A stretch of 64,000 nt of DNA. Source: CALZJC01 sp963781065. Lineage in GTDB: Bacteria; Acidobacteriota; Thermoanaerobaculia; Multivoradales; JAHEKO01. Below the pieces are notes generated by a model. That model saw only the letters and a program-made list of their open reading frames with translations. It made no database searches and was not told the DNA's origin. The stretch is taken from assembly GCA_963781065.1 (NCBI GenBank), contig CAWAET010000006.1, forward strand, positions 9,582 through 73,581, written 5' to 3'. This document shows, in pieces, positions 57,108-64,000 of the stretch. The translations under genes and the position numbers were made by a program. Within the stretch, counting starts at the first letter, position 1. Every line of letters starts with the position of its first letter.

Positions 57108-57803
57108 ATGAGCCTCGACAAGATCGTCCCCCGCGCCGCGGTGCCCCGCCTGCTCGAAGAGCTCGAGGAGATGGCCGGGACCGGCTCGAGCTTCAGCGTC
57201 GCGGCGATCCAGGTGCTCAAGAACGAGCTCGAGGCGCCGGCCGCGGGCATCGCGCGAGACATCCTCTTCCAGGCCGCCTACGTCATCCCCGGGCGGCTCG
57301 GCCGGCGGCTGCGAGACATCTACCGTGCCGGCGACGAGCCCGGGCTCCGCCGGATGTGGGCCAACTTCCGGGCCTGGCTCGGGGGCCGGGACGCCGAGCG
57401 GTTCCGCGACCGCTGCGACGCCTACTTCTGGCAAGAGGTGGTGCCCGACATCGAGCGCCATTTCGGTCCGGTGGCGGAGCCGTTCATGAACACCATCAAC
57501 GAGGCGATCATCAACTACGCCGAGTACTCCTTCCGCCGCTGGGCCGCGCTGCGCCGCATCAGCGTCCAGATCTTCCTTACCGAAGGCCAGCTGGCCTACG
57601 GCATCGTGCGCCCCTACGGCATGCGTCTGCGGCTGTTCGACCCGCTCAAGCTCAAGGAGAAGCAGCCGGGCGCGATCCAGCAGATGAAGCGCGGCTGGGG
57701 CCACACGCTGCTGATGCGCCGGGCGCTGTTCATCAGCTTCGACCACTCCCCCACCAACCGCGGGCTGATGCTCATCGTCGGGCCGGAGGGGAATCGAGGA
57801 TGA
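57108..57803 (+). CDS. Protein with a possible HATPase-like (RsbW-type) C-terminal domain
   Basis: The 231-residue product has a helical first half (about 1-115). In the second half INEAIINYAEYSFRR resembles the N-box helix of GHKL ATPases. LRLFDPLKL could stand where the D-G-x-G-F-D-P loop is, and KRGWGHTLLMRRALFISFDHSPTNRGLMLIV resembles the GxGLxL helix and last strands of anti-sigma kinases. Key Asp and Gly residues are only partly kept, so ATP binding is doubtful. No established family is recognised with confidence. Its stop overlaps the thioesterase start (ATGA). Confidence 0.45.
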   Translation: MSLDKIVPRAAVPRLLEELEEMAGTGSSFSVAAIQVLKNELEAPAAGIARDILFQAAYVIPGRLGRRLRDIYRAGDEPGLRRMWANFRAWLGGRDAERFRDRCDAYFWQEVVPDIERHFGPVAEPFMNTINEAIINYAEYSFRRWAALRRISVQIFLTEGQLAYGIVRPYGMRLRLFDPLKLKEKQPGAIQQMKRGWGHTLLMRRALFISFDHSPTNRGLMLIVGPEGNRG

Positions 57804-58576
57804 ACAGCCCTACCGGCAGGTCGAGCGAGCGCTGGCTTCTGGTCCCGGAGCGGCGTCGGCGGTCGAGGATCAGGCTTGTCATCTTCCCCCATGCCGGAGG
57901 CTCTGCCGGCGGCTACTACGGTTGGCATCGTCTGTTGCCGGACGAGGTCGAGCTCGCGGTCGTTGAGTACCCTGGGCGGGGCTCTCGGTTTCGCGAGCCC
58001 TATCTGGAGGATTTCTCCAAAGCTCTGTTGCGCGCCCATCGGGCGATCGCCATGGCCGGGCGCCGGCTGGCGTTCTTCGGGCACAGCATGGGAGCTCTTT
58101 TCGCCTTGGAGATGACCCGCCGGCTGGAGCGGGAGGCTCAACAGCCGCCATGCCTGTTTGTCTCCGCGTGCCGGGCACCGGTCGAAGACTCACCGTGCGG
58201 CGGGCGCTGGCGCGCGACTCCTGGTATACCGGACGACGAGTTGACGCGACGCTATCTGGACTCGGTACCAGCGCAGTTGAAGGCACAGCCGGAGCTCATG
58301 GCCAAGCTCCTCGAAGTGCTCCGGGCCGACGTTCGGTTGATGTCGACCTATCGATGGACCGCCAAGGCACCGGTGCGCTGCCCAATCGTCGCCTTTGGCG
58401 GCGCCGATGATCCTCAGGTCCCCGCGCTCACGCTCGAGGAGTGGCGGCGCCACAGCTCGACTTCGTTCGCCAAACAGGTCTACCCCGGGGGGCACTCCTA
58501 CCTCGAGCAGCAACCGGAACCGATCTGCAGAGAGATCACCCGGAAGCTCCTGGATGCCGGGTCACTGATCGACTGA
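57800..58576 (+). CDS. Type II thioesterase (alpha/beta hydrolase)
   Basis: The 258-residue product matches editing thioesterases of NRPS/PKS systems: IFPHAGGSAGGYYGW near residue 28, VEYPGRGSRF, the nucleophile motif GHSMGALFALE with Ser96, FGGADDP with Asp and YPGGHSYLEQQ with the catalytic His. Such enzymes remove stalled acyl groups from carrier proteins. No NRPS or PKS gene is in the window. Codon use here is less GC-biased than in the housekeeping genes, hinting at transfer. It is coupled to the upstream HATPase-like gene. Confidence 0.85.
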   Translation: MNSPTGRSSERWLLVPERRRRSRIRLVIFPHAGGSAGGYYGWHRLLPDEVELAVVEYPGRGSRFREPYLEDFSKALLRAHRAIAMAGRRLAFFGHSMGALFALEMTRRLEREAQQPPCLFVSACRAPVEDSPCGGRWRATPGIPDDELTRRYLDSVPAQLKAQPELMAKLLEVLRADVRLMSTYRWTAKAPVRCPIVAFGGADDPQVPALTLEEWRRHSSTSFAKQVYPGGHSYLEQQPEPICREITRKLLDAGSLID

Positions 58577-58724
58577 ACCGCGCCTGGCCAGTCCGCGTCC
58601 CGTCCTTGGCAAGAGCACCACCGGCGAGGCGGCCCTCGAAAGAGGCTGTGATACGCTCCCCTTTGTAAGCTTCCGTCCCAATAGAGGTGTCAAGCGGTCT
58701 CACAATGGCCTTTGGGGGGCTCCT

Positions 58725-61700
58725 ATGCACGCGTTGCGTCGATCGACATTTCTGCTCTTACTGGTCTGTTGCCTGGCGTGCATTCCCCGCCCCGTCTCAC
58801 CTCCGGACACCACGCGGCCAGAGGACGGGGCTCCCGTGACTACAGCGCCCGAGCAGCCCGCCCCGCCAGAAGAATTGGGCGAAATGGCGGGCGCCCTCGA
58901 GCCGGACTCAGGCGCTCTCGCCAAGCCAGAGGCTCCCACCGGGGAAGCTGAGGCACGGCTGCTGACCCTGGACGACATCGAGAAAATGGGCGGCACCGAC
59001 TTCGATGGCGGGGTGGGCGACTATCTGCTGCGCAACGACCTCATCGAAGCAGTTGTTCTGGCCATCGGCGAGACGCCCGATTTTGGTGTCGCCTACGCGC
59101 CGGAGAACCTGCCTTCGCGCGGGGTCCTGATCGACATCGGAACTCGCGGCCAGCGCAACGATCAGTTCGACGAGCTGCACCAGGCGATCAACTTCGACTG
59201 GATCAACGACCGGATCCAGTACTTCGGCGCGGATAAAGACCTCCCCGCCCCGAGCTTCGAGAATGAGGGCGCCACGGCCTCGATCACCGTCCACGGCTTT
59301 GCCTCGCTCAGCTTTGGTGGCAAGACCTACGCAACGATCGACGATGGCACACTGCCCGTGGTGACAACCTACTCGGTCACCCGGGGAAACCCCTGGATCG
59401 ACATCAGTACCGTGGTGACCAACACGTTGTCGAAGCCGGTGCCCCTGATCACCGTCGGCGACGTCGACATCACCGCCGGCAAGGGGCGCATGGCCTTCCA
59501 GCCCTTCCCCGGCCTGGGACCCGTACCCGACGCCAAGCTTGACCCCGGGAACCCGCTGACCTACGCCCAATGGAGCTATCTGGTCATGCCGGGGAACAAC
59601 CGTCCCGAGGACGGCCCAGCCAACAACGACGGCAGTCCTGCCGGCGAGGTCTGCTACGCCTACGCGCCGACGGCTCCCGAGACGGAGATGGTCGGTTACG
59701 GCTTCAACCTCGGATCCGTCACGTCGAAGTCGTTCGACCTGAACCTCCTGGCCAAGGCTTTGGGTGGAGATCAGGCGGCGATCGTGCCGCTGCTCCTTCT
59801 CCCCGGCGAGACGAGGTCCTACGATCGTCGCCTGTTCGTGGCTTCGAAGAACACGGTCGATGCATGTCTGTCGCTGATGCGGCCCCAGCTCGCCCCGTCC
59901 CAAAGCGTTCTCGTCCAGGGGCGAGTCGTGGCAGGCAACGGCAAGGACGCCGGTGGTCCGGTGCCGGTGAAAGACGCTCACGTCTTCTTTGACAACACCC
60001 AGCCGGGCAGCCCGAGCTATCCGGCGGGCCGCATGAACGCCCCCGAGCCGGGCTCGCCGCTGCCCGTGACGCACGCGATCACCGAGGCCGACGGCAGATT
60101 CGAGGCTCATCTTCCCGTGGGCTCGACCGGTGCCTGGAGCTTCACTGGCAGGGTTCAGGCCCCGCTGCGCGAGACGGTCCAGGTCCCCCAGTTCAGCCTG
60201 ACGGTGGCACAGGCCGGCAGTACGCTCGAGCTCGACGACGTCAAGCTCGGTGGCACCGGTACGTTGCAGTACAAGGTGCAGAGCCTGGAAGACGGCCAGT
60301 TGGGCTCGGCGCCAGTGAAGCTGAGCATCTACGGCACCGGTGGAACGACCAATCCGGACTTCGGCGCCCAGTACCTGAGCTGGCGCGACTACCCCGACGT
60401 GAATCCCTGGGCCCCGGACGCGGATACCAACGAGTTCGCCGAGACCTTTGCCAGCAGCCCGAGCCTGAACTTCGTGCTCGACGCCGACGGCTCCGGCTCG
60501 ATCGACCTGAGCCCGGGCACCTACGAGGTCTACGCTTCCCGCGGTCTCGAGTACACCCTCGGCAAGAGCAGCGTCACGATCGGCGAGGATGACGTGGCGG
60601 TTGTCGACCTGACGATCGAGAGAGTCGTCGCCTCCGATTCCCTGGTCTCGCTGGACGCCCACGTACACGGCGTCAAGAGCTACGACGCCTCGCAGCCGTT
60701 GACCAGCCGGGCCCTGTCCCTGGCAGCGGCCGGGGTGGAGATCATGGTTGGCACCGACCACGACTACGTCACCGACTACGCGCCGGTTATCCGCCAGCTC
60801 GGTCTCGAGACGAGGATCCGCTCGATCATCGGGCTGGAGTCTTCTGGCGTCCTGCCGGTGCCCCCAGGGCCGTGGACCGGTGGCCTCAACGCTTTCCCCC
60901 AGGCCATCGGCCATTGGGGCTCCTGGCCGGCAGTGGTCATCCCCGGCGCGCGCCGCAACGGCGCCATCCAGGACGAGTTGCTCAATCCGGCAACCGTGAT
61001 CGACCGTCTGCGCGGGGCGAACTCGTTGCCTGCTCTCGGCGCCCGTCCAAGCACCGCCACTCTCGACCAGTGGCTGCAGGCCATCCAGGCCGGCAAGCCC
61101 GGCACCCCGGGAGAGAAGCTGGCGCCCTTCGACGAGATCGTGGTGTTCAACCATCCACGAGCCACCAAGGGAGGGATCGTCGAGATCGGCCTGCTCCACA
61201 CCCTCAACGGCAAGGCTGAGGACGAGAGTCTGCGCGGCTATGACCCCAGCAAGCCGATCAGCGCCTTCCCCAACCAGCTCATGAAGCTCCCGTCGGCGTA
61301 CCACAAGCACCACCACGGCGAGCAGGGCACCGATACCGACGGCATGTCGTTCGATGCCATCGAGTTGCTCAACGGCGGCGATCAGGGCCACTACACCGAA
61401 GCGCGCGCGGACTGGTTCAGCTTTCTCGACCAGAACATCAGGAGGACCGGTGTGGCGAACTCGGACTCGCACCGGTCAATCCTCGAGGCCCCCGGGATCG
61501 GTCGCACCTTCGTAGCTCACCAGAGCCCCGACCCGATGACCATGGACGTCCAGGAGTTGATCGACAACGTCAGAGCGATGCGGGCGATCGGCACCAGCGG
61601 CCCGATCCTCCGTGTCGGGGTCGAGGGTGACGTGACGCCTGCCGGCGCGGATCCGCTGTTCTTCAACATCGGCGAAGAGGTCCGCGCGAAGGGCGGCAGA

Positions 61701-62054
61701 GTGACGGCGCACATCCGAGTCGAGGCGCCCAACTGGATCCCGGTGGAGGAGATCCGGATCTTCCGCAACGGGATGCAGATCCAGACCGTGGACATACCGA
61801 CGGCCAACGTCCTGAATGGGCCGACGATCCGCTACCAGGACACCGTCGTGCTCGCCGGGATCGACCGCGACAGCTATCTGACCTTCGAGGCGGGCATCAA
61901 GCTCGGCGACGACGGCAAGGCGACATCGCCCGATCTTCTCGCCCTCATGCGCAAGGTCATGCCGCGCACCTCGAACCCGTTCGCTTTCACCAACCCGGTC
62001 TTCGTCGACGGCGACGGAAACGGCTATCATTCCCCAGGTCTGCCGAGGGAGTAG
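58725..62054 (+). CDS. Large PHP-type metallohydrolase-like lipoprotein
   Basis: The 1109-residue product has a signal peptide with lipobox CLAC (Cys about residue 19), a Pro/Glu-rich linker, beta-rich domains over about 80-640 (including a carboxypeptidase regulatory-like part near VQGRVVAGNGKDAG), and a PHP-type domain from about 640. SLDAHVHG (Asp644, His646, His648) and VGTDHDYVTDY are followed by FNHPRATKGG and TGVANSDSHRS, the four usual metal-ligand blocks of CehA/McbA-like proteins. A beta domain of about 130 residues follows. PHP domains hydrolyse phosphoesters; the substrate is unknown. The gene is intact. Confidence 0.75.
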   Translation: MHALRRSTFLLLLVCCLACIPRPVSPPDTTRPEDGAPVTTAPEQPAPPEELGEMAGALEPDSGALAKPEAPTGEAEARLLTLDDIEKMGGTDFDGGVGDYLLRNDLIEAVVLAIGETPDFGVAYAPENLPSRGVLIDIGTRGQRNDQFDELHQAINFDWINDRIQYFGADKDLPAPSFENEGATASITVHGFASLSFGGKTYATIDDGTLPVVTTYSVTRGNPWIDISTVVTNTLSKPVPLITVGDVDITAGKGRMAFQPFPGLGPVPDAKLDPGNPLTYAQWSYLVMPGNNRPEDGPANNDGSPAGEVCYAYAPTAPETEMVGYGFNLGSVTSKSFDLNLLAKALGGDQAAIVPLLLLPGETRSYDRRLFVASKNTVDACLSLMRPQLAPSQSVLVQGRVVAGNGKDAGGPVPVKDAHVFFDNTQPGSPSYPAGRMNAPEPGSPLPVTHAITEADGRFEAHLPVGSTGAWSFTGRVQAPLRETVQVPQFSLTVAQAGSTLELDDVKLGGTGTLQYKVQSLEDGQLGSAPVKLSIYGTGGTTNPDFGAQYLSWRDYPDVNPWAPDADTNEFAETFASSPSLNFVLDADGSGSIDLSPGTYEVYASRGLEYTLGKSSVTIGEDDVAVVDLTIERVVASDSLVSLDAHVHGVKSYDASQPLTSRALSLAAAGVEIMVGTDHDYVTDYAPVIRQLGLETRIRSIIGLESSGVLPVPPGPWTGGLNAFPQAIGHWGSWPAVVIPGARRNGAIQDELLNPATVIDRLRGANSLPALGARPSTATLDQWLQAIQAGKPGTPGEKLAPFDEIVVFNHPRATKGGIVEIGLLHTLNGKAEDESLRGYDPSKPISAFPNQLMKLPSAYHKHHHGEQGTDTDGMSFDAIELLNGGDQGHYTEARADWFSFLDQNIRRTGVANSDSHRSILEAPGIGRTFVAHQSPDPMTMDVQELIDNVRAMRAIGTSGPILRVGVEGDVTPAGADPLFFNIGEEVRAKGGRVTAHIRVEAPNWIPVEEIRIFRNGMQIQTVDIPTANVLNGPTIRYQDTVVLAGIDRDSYLTFEAGIKLGDDGKATSPDLLALMRKVMPRTSNPFAFTNPVFVDGDGNGYHSPGLPRE

Positions 62055-62099
62055 ATGGCGCAGCCGAGGGTCTTCTGAGATGAAAAGGAGTGAGGCATC

Positions 62100-62291
62100 A
62101 TGATCTACGTCATGTGGTTCCTGTTGAGCGTCGGAGCCGGCTGGCTGGGCAGAAACCGTCAGTTCGGATTCTGGGGGTTCTTTCTCGCCGCGATGCTGCT
62201 CTCGCCGCCGCTGGTGATTCTGGTCTGGGCTCTGACCAGCCCAATCGCGAGCAAGGTCGAATCGTCCGGTACCCCCGGCACTTCCTCTTGA
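62100..62291 (+). CDS. Small membrane protein
   Basis: The 63-residue product has two hydrophobic segments (about 1-17 and 24-47) separated by GWLGRNRQFGFWGF, and a short Ser/Gly/Thr tail. AAAAGGAG at 62083-62090 lies 9 bases before the ATG, a strong ribosome site. It sits between the PHP lipoprotein and the ABC exporter on the same strand. No family is recognised; the GRN-x-x-FGFWGFF pattern is common in small uncharacterised membrane proteins. Confidence 0.6.
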   Translation: MIYVMWFLLSVGAGWLGRNRQFGFWGFFLAAMLLSPPLVILVWALTSPIASKVESSGTPGTSS

Positions 62292-62362
62292 CGACTCGTC
62301 CGACTCTGGCCGCTCCGGAGCTGCGAAGCTCATCGAAACGCCTCGGCCAGCGGTAGACAGAC

Positions 62363-63918
62363 ATGAAGCTACTCGAGCTCATCCGTGCGGAGTCACGAAT
62401 CCCGGTTGGCCGGCTGGTCTTCCTCTCAGCCGTCTCCGCGACGGCGAACGCCCTGCTGCTGGTCATCGTCAATCTGGCTCTCGAGGATACGATCAGGGAG
62501 CAGCCCACCTTCAGGTGGTTCTTCCTGTTCGCCATTCTGGTGGTGATCTTCGCGATCACCCGCAAGCGTCTGCTGGTCTCGGTCTCACTGGAGTTTGAGC
62601 AGATCCTGCACAAGGTCAGGACCCGGGTCGCCGACAAGGTCCGCAGGGCGGATCTGCTGCGGCTCGAGGGCCTGGAGAGGTCTGGGATCTACGCCTCCGT
62701 GCAGCGCGAGACTCTCGAGATCTCGAGCATTGCCAAGCCCCTCGTATCCGTCTCCCAGGCCCTGCTGCTGCTGATACTGACTCTGCTCTACATCCTGTAC
62801 CTGTCCCCCTGGGCCTTTCTCTTTTCGTCGAGCATGATCCTCGGCGCGTCCTTCTTCTACGTGGTGGGAAAAAGCAAGCTCAGCGGCGCCCTGCGTGAGG
62901 TGCTCGAGAGCGAGAACAAGGTGTTCGAGACCCTCAGCCACGTACTCGACGGGATCAAGGAGATCCAGCTGAACGCGTCCCGCAGCGACGATCTGATGGG
63001 TTACGCTCGCTCGAGATCGGAGAGGGCCCGCGACCAGAGAGTCGGAGTCGACGCTCAGTTCATTGGCCTGTCGATCTTCTCGCAGGTTGCCCTGTATGCC
63101 GGTCTCGCCGTTCTCGTCTTCGTTCTGCCACAGCCGATGTTCTCGGGGCTCAACGGAGGCATCACCCAGGTCACCATCGCTTTCATCTTCCTCATGGGGC
63201 CGGTCTTCAACACGGTCGGGATGATCCCGGACCTCTACCAGGCCGAAGTCGCGATCCAGTCGATCCACGAGATCGAGGCCAAGCTCGACGAGACCTTGCG
63301 GCCGCCGGTGTCCAAGAAAGCGCCCAGTCGCTCCTCGTTTGAGCGGATCGTCCTGCAAGACGTCGCCTTCCAGTTCGAGGATCCGAGGAGCGCGCATCCC
63401 TTCGGCCTCGGTCCCATCAACCTGACCATCGACGCGGGCGACGTGATCTTCCTCTCGGGCGGCAACGGCAGCGGCAAGTCGACCCTGCTCAAGCTGATCA
63501 CGGCACTCTACTCTCCCCGCTCGGGCTCGATACTGCTCGACGGCAAGCCGGTCATTGGCCCCCGCGTCTCCTCCTATCAGAGCCTCTTCTGCACGGTCTT
63601 CAGCGACTACCACCTTTTCGATCGCCTCTATGGGCTGGAAGCGGATCCCGCCCGCATTGCCACCATCCTGGATGACCTGGAGCTGACCGGCAAGACGGAC
63701 ATTGTCGACGGCAGTTTCGCGACCCTCAACCTCTCCACCGGTCAACGCAAAAGGCTGGCGCTGGCGGTCGCCCTGTGGAGGATCGGCCGATCTTCGTCCT
63801 CGACGAGTGGGCCGCCGAGCAGGACCCAGAATTGCATCCAAACCTCGCGGCCGAATGCCCAGCTCACCACCAAGCAGCAAGCCTTCAATTCCTTCTGCCT
63901 ACCCAAGTGAGATACTGA
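62363..63918 (+). pseudogene. Cyclic-peptide-export type ABC transporter, 3' end broken
   Basis: The product is a half-transporter with six hydrophobic helices (about 1-300) and a nucleotide-binding domain. Walker A GGNGSGKST is near residue 366, and the signature reads LSTGQRKRLALA. This form is typical of the SyrD/PvdE group that exports cyclic peptides and siderophore precursors. Near 63780 one base appears missing (a GGG reduced to GG). In the shifted frame the Walker B follows, IFVLDEWAAEQDPE, but the sequence then leaves the family pattern and stops at 63918. The C-terminal part with the switch His is absent. Confidence 0.75.
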
Positions 63919-64000
63919 CGGGCAAGCCCAGTGGAGGTCCAACTTATTCTCCCACTGGATTGCCCACATTGGATCCTACACAACCTTTGTCTTTGTCAAA
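63830..64000. other. Low-GC end segment of unclear origin
   Basis: After the Walker B region of the ABC transporter the base composition drops; the last 45 bases are about 42% GC. No further family similarity is seen in any frame. It may be another piece of DNA joined at a contig end, or a real insertion breakpoint. Confidence 0.35.

Noticed and set aside
63742..63969. 75-codon minus-strand frame with a TTGACA upstream
   Set aside because: The frame overlaps the ABC transporter and the promoter-like boxes are only 15 bases apart; no family similarity is seen.

Overview
The window is 64 kb of high-GC bacterial DNA. It is gene dense and carries mostly single-copy housekeeping genes on both strands. 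The organism is Gram-negative with an LPS-type outer membrane, shown by the Lpt exporter genes, a complete Tol-Pal operon and many lipoproteins. CarD, sigma-54, an HPr kinase, RapZ, an EIIA(Man)-like protein and HPr/EI occur together, with EtfAB nearby. That combination fits Acidobacteriota or a former deltaproteobacterial lineage; this placement is inference from gene content. I found no tRNA, rRNA, CRISPR array or complete insertion sequence.

Layout. 0-16 kb: a partial secreted protein, carD, priA, accA, recJ, an lptC-lptA fusion, lptB, rpoN, hpf, and a regulatory phosphotransferase block (ptsN, hprK, rapZ, EIIA-Man-like, ptsH, ptsI). The block has no sugar-transport EIIB/EIIC. 16-24 kb: cupin, lipoprotein, miaB, bifunctional nuclease, parA, parB, an AT-rich inverted repeat with a dif-like sequence, an lptF-lptG fusion and a membrane protein. 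25-30 kb: zinc ribbon protein, metK, DUF84 NTPase, SpoU methyltransferase, etfA, etfB. 30-35 kb: tolQ-tolR-tolA-tolB-pal-cpoB and rpsT. 35-39 kb (minus strand): nusB, leuS, lptE and a secreted protein. 39.7-41.5 kb: a two-gene cassette of a membrane protein and a TIR-domain protein, both with a region resembling RelE/ParE. 41-45 kb: TPR lipoprotein, GalU-like nucleotidyltransferase, galactokinase-like GHMP kinase. 45-48 kb: a TRAP transporter. 48.5-55.3 kb: DUF1302, DUF1329, YCF48-like and MMPL/RND genes. 55-64 kb: SGNH hydrolase, beta-carbonic anhydrase, HATPase-like protein, type II thioesterase, a 1109-residue PHP-type lipoprotein, a small membrane protein and a cyclic-peptide-type ABC exporter cut near the window end. 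The thioesterase and exporter suggest the edge of a natural-product locus.

The two unusual themes are Lpt gene fusions (LptC+LptA and LptF+LptG) and the TIR cassette. A caution applies to quality: leuS, DUF1302, DUF1329, the MMPL gene and the membrane/RelE-like gene carry about 20 single-base frame breaks, nearly all +1 and clustered. An essential gene (leuS) is among them, so consensus errors are the likeliest cause. Those genes are annotated as one locus each, with the breaks listed.
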